Shown: piece by piece, positions 14,046 to 22,112 of the stretch | Layout of the letters: each line of letters opens with the position of its first letter | Numbering within the stretch: position 1 is the stretch's first letter | Origin: Bilophila sp964538355 | GTDB taxonomy: Bacteria > Desulfobacterota > Desulfovibrionia > Desulfovibrionales > Desulfovibrionaceae | Assembly (NCBI GenBank): GCA_964538355.1 | Contig: CAZIFC010000038.1 | Span: 1 to 22,112, forward strand | Direction: 5' to 3' | DNA length: 22,112 nt | Made by a program: the position numbers and the translations under genes | The notes under the pieces: generated by a model | What the model was told of the DNA's origin: nothing | What the model saw: only the letters and a program-made list of their open reading frames with translations | Database searches by the model: none

Positions 14046-17000
14046 TCAAAAGGAATAAATCACTGTGGCAAACAGTGCGTGTAGCGTGTCGCGCCGGGAA
14101 CTGCCATCCTGATGGAACAGCGTGCCTGCCTTGTACTGGAGCAGGATTTCAATATCGGATTTCCATGTTTCGTACTGGTTGTCATTGAAGAACCAGCGCA
14201 GTGACAATCCCGGCCCGGCTTCGATATAGGAAGGGTCACGGCGTTCATCCCATACCCGCACATCCGCAACGATATGCGGCGTGATGAGCAGGCGGTTGCC
14301 CACGTTCCATGTCCAGCCAAGCCGCCCTTCCAGATAGCCGGTATTGCGGGTGTCGTGCCCCACAAAGGCGTCCGCTTCCGCATAGGCAAACCAGTACAGC
14401 CAGCTGGGGACCAGAGGCTGCACATCCCTTGGACCCCACGAGCCCATGAGCCTGAACAGCCAGCTTTCCTCAGCCCTGTCGCCGAGTTTGAACAGGCGTT
14501 CCACCCCCACATTCATGTTGTGTGCGGCAAAGGGCTTGAAGCGGATGCCTGCCGCGCCCTGCGCCTCGTGCTTGAGGTTGATGCGCGTGGAGTCTGTCGG
14601 TGTACTCCACATGCTTCGGACCACAAAGCCAAGCTCCTGCCCCTGCTTCAGAAACGTGAAATAGGGGTTCCAGAGCAGTTCGAGTCCCGAGGCGGAACGG
14701 GCAATGGCGGCGTTTTCCACAGTACCGGTCTGCCCGGAGCTGTACCCCCACGAAAGTGTGCCGTACAGACGCTTTTGCAGGTTGCGGATCTCCGTCCGGT
14801 ATTTCCATGTATTGATGAACGCGGCGTCCTTTTCCTGCGGGGTATACTGCGGGGTGTCGGGTGCGAGATCGATGGATTCCTTGAAGCGGTGCACCGCGTC
14901 ATCCTTTTGCCGCAACCGCATGTGGGCATACCCCAGTTCGGGATACAGCGGCAAATAGGTCGGAACCTCGGCCAGTGCCGCCTCAAAGTCCCTTACGGCG
15001 GTGGCGTCGTCGCGCATCGCCAGAGCGGCGTATCCGTGCTCCACGCGGGCGGTCACGCCTCCGCCGCCCTGCACGGCTTCTCCCGCTGCGGGAAGGGCCA
15101 GATCCGCCCGCCCCTCATGCCGCTGCAAGACCGCGTATTCATACGGGGCGTCAGGCTGCCTTGATGCGCCCGGCTGCCGGTTTTGCTCCATGAGCTTTTC
15201 ATACGCATCCAGTGCCGCCGTAATGTTCCTGGCATCCCGGAGATTTCTGGCCCGTTCCAGAGCGGCGATTTCCCGGCATTCGGAGGGCATTGCGCCGGAA
15301 TCCAGCGAGTCCCACAGGCTCAACGCTTCCTGCGGATGCTGTGCATGGCGCAGCAGGACAGCCTTGCGGCATTGGAGGATGGCGCGTTCTTCCGGATCGC
15401 GGCTTATCCCCAGCGCGCTGGAGTACGACACCAGCGCGTCAGCCGTGTGCCCCGCTTCCGCGTGTGCCCGACCGAGCAGGCGGAAATAGCGGGTACGGAG
15501 CGGCGGGGGCTGATCGTCAAAGGCCGCCTGAAAGCGGGCAAGCACCTGTTGCGCCAAGCCGGGCTTGTTCTTGTTCAGATACGCCTCCGCAAGGGCCAGA
15601 CTTGCCTGAATCTGATCCGCGTCCTTGCGGGTGAGCAGAGCCTTCAACTCCCTGATGCCGGCATCGTACTGGCGCAGCTCTACGGCAAGCAAGGCCAGCT
15701 GAAGCCGTACCCCCGGCTCCTCAAGCCCGTTGTCCGCCGATTGTTGCAGCAGGGTGCAGGCCAGAGGCTTGTTCCCTGCGGACAGTGCGGCATAGCCCGC
15801 CTGCTTGAGAAGCCGCGCCTTTTCCCGTTTGTTGGGGGCGGTGCGGCTCAGCTTTTCAAAAAGCTGTTCCGCCAGAGCCGGGTTTCCGCCCGGCAGCAGA
15901 TGGGCCTGGGCAAGGGCCTGTTGCAGGGCCTGCGTGTGCCGGGCATCCTTCACGTTTTGAAGCGCGGCTTCAAATGCCCGGACGGCTGCTGCGGCATCCG
16001 CCCGTTCCATATGCAGCCAGCCCAGAGCGGTATACAGTTCCGCACGCAGTGAGGGAGAGTTGGTTTGCGCGAGCACCTGCTGATACAGGCGGATGGCTTC
16101 GGCCTTTTCCCTTTTGCCCCCATGCGCCGCCAGCAGGGTTGCACGCCGGTGCAGGACAAGGGCATCGGCATCGGCTATGCCGGCCAGTGAATCCAGAGCC
16201 TCGCGCCATTGGCCCATGCTTTCCTGTACGGTTGCCAGAGCCGAACGGGTCAGGGGCGATTCCTCAAGCTGCAACGCTTCGCGGTACAGGGCCAGGGCCT
16301 TTTGCGGCTGTTGCAGTGAAGCGGCAAGATTGCCTGCGGCAGCCAGCCAGTGCGCCCGTTCCGGCGGCGGCAAGGCAAAGGAAGGGCTGAGCAGGGTTTC
16401 GGTCATCCGCAGGGCCTGCGGGAGGTGCGTATTGACGACGGCGGCATGGACGGCGGCCTTGAGGTCAGCAGGATCGCGGCTGCGGTCGGCAAGCTCCGTA
16501 TAAAGAAGCTCCACTCGCGCCATGTTGCCGTATCTGCGCTCCAGCTCCGCCTCCGTGCGAACCGAGCGGATACGATGCGTCTCTGCGGCAGAGGCACTTT
16601 GTTGGATATTGTGCAGTGCGCTGACGGCCTTTTCCCTTTCCCCCAGCAGATCATACAGTTCGGCAAGGTAAAACAGGGTTTCGATGTCATTGGGCTTCAG
16701 CCTGTGCAGCGATTCGGCATAGGTGAGGGCCTTCGCCGTATCCGCGCGAGGGGAAGGGGAATGTTTGGCTTTTTCGGCGGAAAGCACCATGAGCAGGCGG
16801 GCCAGCCCCTCCTGCCGCGGATGGGCTTCATACAGCTTCGTTGCCGTATCAGCGAGCGCATCGGCAGCCGCCGCCGACAGGTTTTTCAGCATGGCCTTTT
16901 CTGACAGCAGCGTAACCAGGGTATCCAGCAGGGCCTGATTGCCGGGATACTGCGCCTGTAGACGCAGGGCGTGCCCGATGGCTTCCGTATAGGCGGATTC

Positions 17001-17312
17001 GGCATCCTGCGCGTGCTTTGCCCTGTCCGCCAGCAAGACCACCAGCTGCCAGCGGGCTTTCGTATAATCGGGAACAAAGCGCAGGGCTTTCTCCAGTTCT
17101 TTTACGGCAGCGTCGTTGTCATGCGCCGCAATGTATTGTTGTGCCTTTTCCATGAACGGATAGACTTTGTAATATTCTCGTTCGTTTTGTAATCCCGTTC
17201 GTTCTCCCAAGAGTTCCTGTGCCGGGTCCGCGGGGGACGCATGGAGAAGGCTGCCCTGTCCATACCACATGCACAGCAACAGAAAAAGAGATGCAAGGCG
17301 TGAACGCTGCAT
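14046..17312 (-). CDS. nfrA: NfrA-like outer-membrane TPR protein (glycan export; phage N4 receptor family)
   Basis: A 1088-residue exported protein. Residues 1-25 form a signal peptide (RLASLFLLLCMWYGQG, cleavage near LLHA). From about 40 to 820 there are many tetratricopeptide repeats, seen as repeated A-L-Y and A-L-x-L patterns such as EALQLEESPL, AFEAALQNVKD and DFEAALAEVPTYLPLYPELGYAHM. From about 845 to the end, alternating aromatic strands (GTLSWGYSSG, LELLWNPYFTF, YLEGRLGWTWNVG, LSLRWFFNDNQYETWKSD) and the final phenylalanine (ATVIYSF) indicate an outer-membrane beta-barrel. E. coli NfrA (about 990 residues) has the same plan. The gene starts three bases after nfrB, with a GAGG overlapping the nfrB end. 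The TPR part probably guides polymer through the periplasm. That it exports the NfrB product is inference from the E. coli pair. Confidence 0.88.
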   Translation of the reverse strand: MQRSRLASLFLLLCMWYGQGSLLHASPADPAQELLGERTGLQNEREYYKVYPFMEKAQQYIAAHDNDAAVKELEKALRFVPDYTKARWQLVVLLADRAKHAQDAESAYTEAIGHALRLQAQYPGNQALLDTLVTLLSEKAMLKNLSAAAADALADTATKLYEAHPRQEGLARLLMVLSAEKAKHSPSPRADTAKALTYAESLHRLKPNDIETLFYLAELYDLLGEREKAVSALHNIQQSASAAETHRIRSVRTEAELERRYGNMARVELLYTELADRSRDPADLKAAVHAAVVNTHLPQALRMTETLLSPSFALPPPERAHWLAAAGNLAASLQQPQKALALYREALQLEESPLTRSALATVQESMGQWREALDSLAGIADADALVLHRRATLLAAHGGKREKAEAIRLYQQVLAQTNSPSLRAELYTALGWLHMERADAAAAVRAFEAALQNVKDARHTQALQQALAQAHLLPGGNPALAEQLFEKLSRTAPNKREKARLLKQAGYAALSAGNKPLACTLLQQSADNGLEEPGVRLQLALLAVELRQYDAGIRELKALLTRKDADQIQASLALAEAYLNKNKPGLAQQVLARFQAAFDDQPPPLRTRYFRLLGRAHAEAGHTADALVSYSSALGISRDPEERAILQCRKAVLLRHAQHPQEALSLWDSLDSGAMPSECREIAALERARNLRDARNITAALDAYEKLMEQNRQPGASRQPDAPYEYAVLQRHEGRADLALPAAGEAVQGGGGVTARVEHGYAALAMRDDATAVRDFEAALAEVPTYLPLYPELGYAHMRLRQKDDAVHRFKESIDLAPDTPQYTPQEKDAAFINTWKYRTEIRNLQKRLYGTLSWGYSSGQTGTVENAAIARSASGLELLWNPYFTFLKQGQELGFVVRSMWSTPTDSTRINLKHEAQGAAGIRFKPFAAHNMNVGVERLFKLGDRAEESWLFRLMGSWGPRDVQPLVPSWLYWFAYAEADAFVGHDTRNTGYLEGRLGWTWNVGNRLLITPHIVADVRVWDERRDPSYIEAGPGLSLRWFFNDNQYETWKSDIEILLQYKAGTLFHQDGSSRRDTLHALFATVIYSF

Positions 17313-17315
17313 TGG

Positions 17316-19583
17316 CTACCTCGGCTCGGAATCGGTTGCGGGATGATTCTTCTGGTCCTTCTGATCCTTCTGCACAACAATACCCATATGGCGGATGATG
17401 TCATCAATGGTTCCTGAATGTTCTTCCTGCAACGCCAGTGCCGCGTTGAGCTGTTCTTGTGTGACAAGGCCATGCTGCATGAGATAGCTGCCGAAAGGCT
17501 CCTTCCTGCCGGTCGTGCAATAGTCGGCAAAAGCCTTGTCCAGTGCGCCGCGTGTCGTTGCCCCCTTCCCGATAAGGATGCTTCCGATATTTTGGTAGCT
17601 CTTGCGCCGCGTGCGAAAAAGGCTGGCGAGGCTCTCCGTATCCATGTGGTGTTCGGCGGCCACAGCCGCCAGCGGACGTTCCGGCGTGTTCCGCACCAGC
17701 CGGGAATAGCCGCGCTGGAGGGCAAAGCTGAGTTCCCCCTTGCCGGCAAGACGGAACTGGAGGGGGCGTCCAAGTTCCGCCTCCAGCTCCCGGATTGTTG
17801 CGGCGGAAGGCATGCGCTCGACGCCGAGAAGGAGCGTGCCGCTGTCGGCAAGCTCCAGCGGGAAGACCCGGTAATGCAACGCTGTCGCCTGAGGAACGGT
17901 CTGGATGACCTCCGGAGGGACGGCATACGGGTCCACCTCCTGTACCGGGATATTCCATTGTGCACTGAGGGTTTGAAGCAATGCGTCTTCTGAGAGCACA
18001 CCCTTGCGGACCAGAATTTCCCCGAGCGGCTCTTCGGTCTGTCTTTGTTCCTCCAGTGCCTGATCCAGTTCCCCTACGCTGACGCTGCGGCGATCCAGCA
18101 GCATGTCGCCCAGACGGTGCCGGTAGGCTTGCAGAGCCTCTTCGCTGGGAAACAGGTGATCCGTCTTGTCCCACGCAATGGGCTTCCCGGTTCTGATTGA
18201 GGCGGCAAACAGCCTGACGGCCCGGATTGTTGCAAAGAAGTTGATCACGTTGGCCCAAAACAGGCGGGGGATGCTCAATGCCGCCTGAACAGGCCCGTAC
18301 ACGCCGTACACAAAGCAGCAGCGCATGCCCATTCGCCAGAAAAAGAAGAAAAAGTTGATGTTGATGATCCACCAGAAAAGGCCTTCCGTAGGCACGATGG
18401 GCGGAAAGTGGTAGGCATCCGGAAAGAGCAGGGGCTGAAGCATGTACAGGAACAGGCAGCCAAACAAGATGTTGGCGAGCAGGTTGATGAAGTTGGTTAT
18501 GAGGCTCTTCCTGTCCCGTATGAGCATGTAGATCTGCCCCGGCGAGCCATGCCACCCGATTTTGGCCCATCCCTGGAGGGCAATCCCGGCAACCCACCGC
18601 CCCTTTTGCCGTACGGCGGCCTTGAAGGTGTCGGGAAAATATTCCCTGACGCCCACATAATTCTGGCGCAGCCGGAACGTGCTCTGGCTCTTCCGGGTTT
18701 GCCCGCCCTCTACGCTGACGGGGGAATTGCGTACGAAGATTTGCCTTGCGCCCATTTCGTACAGCCGAACCCCCAGATCGTAATCTTCAGTCAGGGAGCC
18801 TATGGTAAAGACCTGATTGTTTTGCCGGGCAGCGAGACGGTTGAGTGCGGTATGGCTGAATGCCGTGCCCACCCCCGCAGACGGCACCGCCCCGCCGATG
18901 TACTCGCGGACCAGCATGTCGCGCGCGTGGTTTTCTGCAAATTCGTCCAGATAGTGCCCGGCAGTGAACAGGTGCCATGCCCGTTCCATAGGGAAGACAG
19001 GCAGCTGTACCATATCGACACGGGGGATGAGGTAGTTGTACAGCTTCAGCATCCACGGATGGACGATGTCTTCCGAATCGTTCATGGCGATAATGGCGAA
19101 GCTGATGCCGTGTTCCTTCTCGTAGAGCTTGATCCCCTCGTAAATCCAGTTCAGGCAGTCGGCCTTGCTCGTTGGCCCATCCTTGGGGCAAACGATGCGT
19201 TCTATATTGGGGTATTGTTCGCGCAGTTCCTCGACAGCCGTGCGTGTTTTGGGATCGTTGGGGTATGTGCCGACAAAAATGACATACCGGGAGTAGGAAA
19301 GCACCGTGACGGTATTTGTGATCATGCGCCCGATGACGGCGGATTCGTCCCAGCAGGGGATCATGATGGCGATGTACTGTTCCGGCTTGGCAAAAAGCTG
19401 CACGTCGGAAAGCTGTGGGTAGCGTCTTCTGATAAAGAGGCTGTGGTATGCCTTCTTGTAAAGGCACACAACATCAACGAAAAATTCATCAAAGCCGCTG
19501 ACGATAAAACAGCAGGCCATACCCAGAAAAGCCATTTTAAGGATAAAAACCAGCCACACCAGCACGTCCAGTTGCCATTCCAT
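17316..19583 (-). CDS. nfrB: NfrB-like inner-membrane glycosyltransferase with MshEN c-di-GMP modules
   Basis: From the ATG at 19583 the protein has 755 residues, close to E. coli NfrB (745), and begins MEWQLDV like the E. coli MDWLLDV as I recall it. A strong GGAGG lies five bases upstream. The frame is open to an ATG at 19652, which has no ribosome binding site. Order: a membrane segment (about 7-31), then a GT2 domain with HDAED-like NDSED (168-172), TED (265-267) and the QxxRW motif as RQKGRW (325-330). Further membrane segments lie near 362-382 and 401-420. A cytoplasmic MshEN pair follows (R490-L-G and P519-L-G, 29 residues apart), and then a second, more degenerate pair (about 665-720). 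MshEN motifs bind cyclic-di-GMP. It probably polymerises an aminosugar, in E. coli from UDP-ManNAc. wecB lies directly upstream and nfrA directly downstream. Confidence 0.93.
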   Translation of the reverse strand: MEWQLDVLVWLVFILKMAFLGMACCFIVSGFDEFFVDVVCLYKKAYHSLFIRRRYPQLSDVQLFAKPEQYIAIMIPCWDESAVIGRMITNTVTVLSYSRYVIFVGTYPNDPKTRTAVEELREQYPNIERIVCPKDGPTSKADCLNWIYEGIKLYEKEHGISFAIIAMNDSEDIVHPWMLKLYNYLIPRVDMVQLPVFPMERAWHLFTAGHYLDEFAENHARDMLVREYIGGAVPSAGVGTAFSHTALNRLAARQNNQVFTIGSLTEDYDLGVRLYEMGARQIFVRNSPVSVEGGQTRKSQSTFRLRQNYVGVREYFPDTFKAAVRQKGRWVAGIALQGWAKIGWHGSPGQIYMLIRDRKSLITNFINLLANILFGCLFLYMLQPLLFPDAYHFPPIVPTEGLFWWIININFFFFFWRMGMRCCFVYGVYGPVQAALSIPRLFWANVINFFATIRAVRLFAASIRTGKPIAWDKTDHLFPSEEALQAYRHRLGDMLLDRRSVSVGELDQALEEQRQTEEPLGEILVRKGVLSEDALLQTLSAQWNIPVQEVDPYAVPPEVIQTVPQATALHYRVFPLELADSGTLLLGVERMPSAATIRELEAELGRPLQFRLAGKGELSFALQRGYSRLVRNTPERPLAAVAAEHHMDTESLASLFRTRRKSYQNIGSILIGKGATTRGALDKAFADYCTTGRKEPFGSYLMQHGLVTQEQLNAALALQEEHSGTIDDIIRHMGIVVQKDQKDQKNHPATDSEPR

Positions 19584-19652
19584 GTTCCCCTCCCACGCCA
19601 TTCTCCGAGACAGGAACTGGAGCATGGCGGAATTGCTCAGATATGAAAACAT

Positions 19653-20870
19653 TCATTGCGGAGAGCGTGTTCGGTCGTGCCGTTCCGTGGCGTCAGGCTC
19701 CGGCCTGGATGTGGTGAGCGGACGGCCGGCATGCCAGTCAAGCAGGGCCTGGACAATGCGTTCGGCGGCGTGCCCGTCACCAAAAGGGTTGCGTGCCTGG
19801 GACATGCGCGCATGAACGGAAGGATCGTCAAGAATGGCAACGCTATGTCTGATGATGCTTTCGGCGGATGTTCCAACCAGACGGGCCAGCCCGGCCTGTA
19901 CGGCCTCTGGCCGTTCGGTGACGCTGCGCAAGACAAGAACCGGAACGCCAAAGGTCGGAGCTTCTTCCTGAATGCCGCCGGAATCGGTCAGCACCAGCGT
20001 GGCGTGCCGCAGCAGCGAGACAAAATCGAGATAGCCCAGCGGAGGCAGAAGCAGGATGTTGGGAATGCCACGCAGCATGGCATGAACCATATTGTGCACG
20101 ACAGGATTTTTATGCACAGGAAAAACGAACAGGCACGAGGGGTAACGGCGGGCCAGTGTCCGGATGGCTTCACAGATGTGCCGCTGTTCCTCTCCCCAGA
20201 CCTCCCGCCGGTGCGAGGTGATAAGGACAAGGCGGCGGCCTTCCAGCGGGCATCCAACAATCGATTCGGCAGGGACAGGGTGACGCTCTGCAAGAAACAG
20301 CAGGCTGTCTACAACCGTATTGCCTGTTACGAGAATACGCTCGGGAGGCACATGCTCTTGCAGCAGGGTCTTGCGGGCCAGCTCTGTCGGTGCGAAATGC
20401 AGTGTGCCGAGGGCCGTGATGCCCTTCCGGTTCCCCTCTTCGGGAAAAGGGTTGTACAGGTCATGGCTACGCAAGCCGGCCTCAATATGCCCTAGCGCGG
20501 CGCGTTCGTAATAGGCGGCAAGGGCGGCTGCAAGGGCCGTGCTCGTATCTCCCTGCACCAGCACGATATCCGGCTTTGTCTTCCTGAAATGGCTGGACAG
20601 GGACTGGATCTGCCGCCCTATGAGTTCGCTGATGTCGGATACGGCCTGCATTTCCCCCAGAGTCATATCGGGCACAATGGAGAAGGGATAGAGGGCCTGC
20701 TCAAGCATTTCCTTGTGTTGCCCCGTGTTGACGACGGAAACCCGTATGGACGGGCACTGCCTGCACGCCAAGATGACAGGGGCGCACTTGATGCCTTCCG
20801 GCCGGGTTCCGAGAACGATGGCAACCGAGAGAGGCGAGGAAGATGACGCAACATGGTTCAATCCATTCAT
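19653..20870 (-). CDS. wecB: UDP-N-acetylglucosamine 2-epimerase (non-hydrolysing)
   Basis: Interconverts UDP-GlcNAc and UDP-ManNAc in the cytoplasm. At 405 residues it is slightly longer than E. coli WecB (about 376) because of a short N-terminal and a charged C-terminal extension. The family motifs and catalytic residues are visible: GTRPEGIKCAPV (21-32, K28), QGDTSTALAAAL (D108), HIEAGLRS (E130), PFPEEGNRK (E144), ITSHRRE (H220) and TDSGGIQEEAP (295-305). AAAGGAG lies 12 bases before the ATG, a little far. In E. coli the same enzyme is NfrC, needed for phage N4 adsorption through the NfrA/NfrB system. Here it is the first gene of the nfr cluster, 69 bases before nfrB. No UDP-ManNAc dehydrogenase (wecC) is nearby, which favours neutral ManNAc as the product used. 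Confidence 0.96.
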   Translation of the reverse strand: MNGLNHVASSSSPLSVAIVLGTRPEGIKCAPVILACRQCPSIRVSVVNTGQHKEMLEQALYPFSIVPDMTLGEMQAVSDISELIGRQIQSLSSHFRKTKPDIVLVQGDTSTALAAALAAYYERAALGHIEAGLRSHDLYNPFPEEGNRKGITALGTLHFAPTELARKTLLQEHVPPERILVTGNTVVDSLLFLAERHPVPAESIVGCPLEGRRLVLITSHRREVWGEEQRHICEAIRTLARRYPSCLFVFPVHKNPVVHNMVHAMLRGIPNILLLPPLGYLDFVSLLRHATLVLTDSGGIQEEAPTFGVPVLVLRSVTERPEAVQAGLARLVGTSAESIIRHSVAILDDPSVHARMSQARNPFGDGHAAERIVQALLDWHAGRPLTTSRPEPDATERHDRTRSPQ

Positions 20871-21157
20871 TTCAACACCCGGCTCCTTTATTGCCCAAAA
20901 GAGAGATGGAATGGTTCGACATGAAAACGTGCTGGCTGTGCCTGGCGTAAGGTCAAGGCGTTCTGGCGGTTCGCCTCCCTTTATTCTGTGGATATGGCAA
21001 CTGCATGTTTTTTATTATAAAGGCACTCCGCAGAGCCAACATCTGGCTGCATTCATGGAATGAAAAGATTTCTTTTGCAATGAGATCTGTGTGTGCAATG
21101 TTTCTTATAAAAAGCGGAAAAGGATAAAAGTATATTATTAAATGACGGGCATATATA
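20871..21157 (-). promoter_or_regulatory. A+T-rich upstream region of the wecB-nfrB-nfrA operon
   Basis: This 287-base spacer is much richer in A+T than its surroundings. Read on the minus strand it has a perfect TATAAT at 21019-21014. The best upstream hexamer is TTGGCT, only 14 bases away, or weaker matches at 16-17 bases, so the promoter may need an activator. A start there would leave a leader of about 135 bases before wecB. TGCAATG occurs twice on the plus strand near 21075 and 21095. No gene is seen here, and no terminator is apparent for the gene that ends at 21158. Confidence 0.35.
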
Positions 21158-21901
21158 CTAGGGGGTTGCATGCTGCTGCAAAGGAATCGTTATCTTTTCC
21201 CATGGCCCGTCAAAGGCGGATTCCTTCCAGCCTTCGATGGTCGGCTGACAGCGTTTTCCCACAACAGCCTTGTTGTCCTCCAGATCCAGCAGAATCCAGT
21301 CGCAGAGTATGGAGCCTTGCTTGAGGGGTGAAAGCTGTCCGTTGGATAGGTTGAGGCGTTCCACGGATACCGGCCCGCAGGGATCGTAGTCGCAGATGCG
21401 TTTGCTTTCCGTATCGATGGCGTTAAACAGGACTTCGTTCTTTCCAAACCAGCGCAATCCCGGCATATCGGGAAGGGCATAATACAGAACCGGTTTGCCG
21501 ATCGGCTTCATTTCCGGGTACGAATAGAACTTCCAGAATCTGACAATAAAGGTTCCAGAGTCCACAGCGATGATTCTTTTATCCGGAGAAAAGGATATCT
21601 CCGCACAGAATCCCCCTTCAGAAGTATCAATAAACCCTGCGGAATTTCCCTGTTCGTCAAAAAGATATACCCCGCTGCGGATACTGGAGCCATGATCCGT
21701 AGATACCGAGATAAACCGCATGGGTGCGTTTTGGGCCTGTTCAACGGGGAATTCATCTGTCGGCAGCATATGAATGCCGTCGTGTTCTCGCACCGCCGCT
21801 TTTCCATCAACAAGAAGAAGCTCCGCGGACTGGGCCGCATTGTAGGAACTGAGCGTCAGCACTGATATTCCCAACACAATGAGAAGGATACGCTTGAACA
21901 T
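21158..21901 (-). CDS. Unrecognised exported protein
   Basis: From the chosen start the product is 247 residues with a clear signal peptide (MFKRILLIVLGISVLTLSSY, cleavage probably near AQSA at residue 25), so it is periplasmic or secreted. The mature part has repeated short strand-like segments, such as AEISFSPDKRIIAVDSG and LLYYALPDMPGLRWFG-type stretches. These recall beta-propeller blades, but I cannot assign a family. Six or more cysteines are scattered (GFC, RICDYDPCGP, ILCDW, KRCQP), which would fit disulfides in the periplasm. The ATG at 21901 has AGAGGTG about 5 bases upstream; the frame is open to 22009 but that part lacks signals. It lies upstream of wecB in the same orientation, separated by 287 bases, so a link to glycan export is possible but unproven. 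Nothing is recognised in the 211 bases from its start to the right edge. Confidence 0.7.
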   Translation of the reverse strand: MFKRILLIVLGISVLTLSSYNAAQSAELLLVDGKAAVREHDGIHMLPTDEFPVEQAQNAPMRFISVSTDHGSSIRSGVYLFDEQGNSAGFIDTSEGGFCAEISFSPDKRIIAVDSGTFIVRFWKFYSYPEMKPIGKPVLYYALPDMPGLRWFGKNEVLFNAIDTESKRICDYDPCGPVSVERLNLSNGQLSPLKQGSILCDWILLDLEDNKAVVGKRCQPTIEGWKESAFDGPWEKITIPLQQHATP

Positions 21902-22112
21902 GAAACACCTCTCTACAGCTGTTGGTGAAGAAGAGCCGGGGAACCTGCAATAGGGGGATGGTATGGCGGTAACAGTAAACGGGATGAAAAGAAAGCAGGC
22001 CACGGGCATGTCCCATCAGCCCTGATCCGAATTTTTTAAGATACGCGGGGCGGGGAAGCACCCATGATCCTGTGCATAATAAGGGGGATTGCGTTTTGAT
22101 TATGATACTAGA

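Noticed and set aside
18408..19646. A 412-codon plus-strand frame opposite nfrB
   Set aside because: Shadow of nfrB, whose GT2 and MshEN motifs are clear.
1..22112. CRISPR arrays, insertion sequences, prophage genes or integrases
   Set aside because: No regularly spaced repeats, transposase motifs or integrase motifs were seen. The tRNA-Ala gene is followed by an ordinary terminator, with no sign of an integrated element.

Overview
The window looks like a piece of a chromosome from a Desulfovibrionaceae-type sulfate or sulfite reducer (Desulfovibrio or Bilophila relatives). This is inferred from the moderately high G+C, the order pheS-pheT-merR-rpe-tkt, and a TrmD fused to a second SPOUT-type RNA methyltransferase domain. 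No 16S gene or other direct species marker is present.

Left part (1 to about 1330): a left edge with no assignable gene, a minus-strand gene for an unrecognised protein with a C-terminal membrane anchor, and a leader region in front of pheS that holds a possible 38-codon ORF. The infC-rpmI-rplT genes that often precede pheS are absent.

Middle part (1332 to 12714, all plus strand): two housekeeping blocks run in tandem. The first is pheS-pheT (phenylalanyl-tRNA synthetase), a small MerR-type regulator, rpe and tkt (pentose phosphate pathway). It ends in two hairpins, the second terminator-like. The second is the fused trmD, rplS, rnhB, yraN, rsmI and smpB, covering tRNA and rRNA modification, ribosome assembly, RNase HII and trans-translation. 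The usual rpsP-rimM genes are missing in front of trmD. A tRNA-Ala(CGC) gene with its own near-consensus promoter and an intrinsic terminator closes this part.

Right part (12870 to 20870, all minus strand): a four-gene cluster transcribed wecB, nfrB, nfrA, then an exported DUF4434-like protein. NfrB is an inner-membrane family 2 glycosyltransferase with C-terminal MshEN-type modules that resemble cyclic-di-GMP binding sites. NfrA is an exported TPR protein ending in a probable outer-membrane beta-barrel. WecB is the UDP-GlcNAc 2-epimerase that would supply UDP-ManNAc. In E. coli these three proteins (NfrA, NfrB and NfrC = WecB) form the phage N4 receptor pathway, a c-di-GMP-controlled secreted glycan system, but wecB lies elsewhere on that chromosome. 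Here substrate supply, polymerisation, export and a possible glycan-processing enzyme sit in one apparent operon. This is the most interesting part of the window.

Right edge (20871 to 22112): an A+T-rich spacer with a candidate promoter for the glycan operon, then a gene for an unrecognised exported protein.
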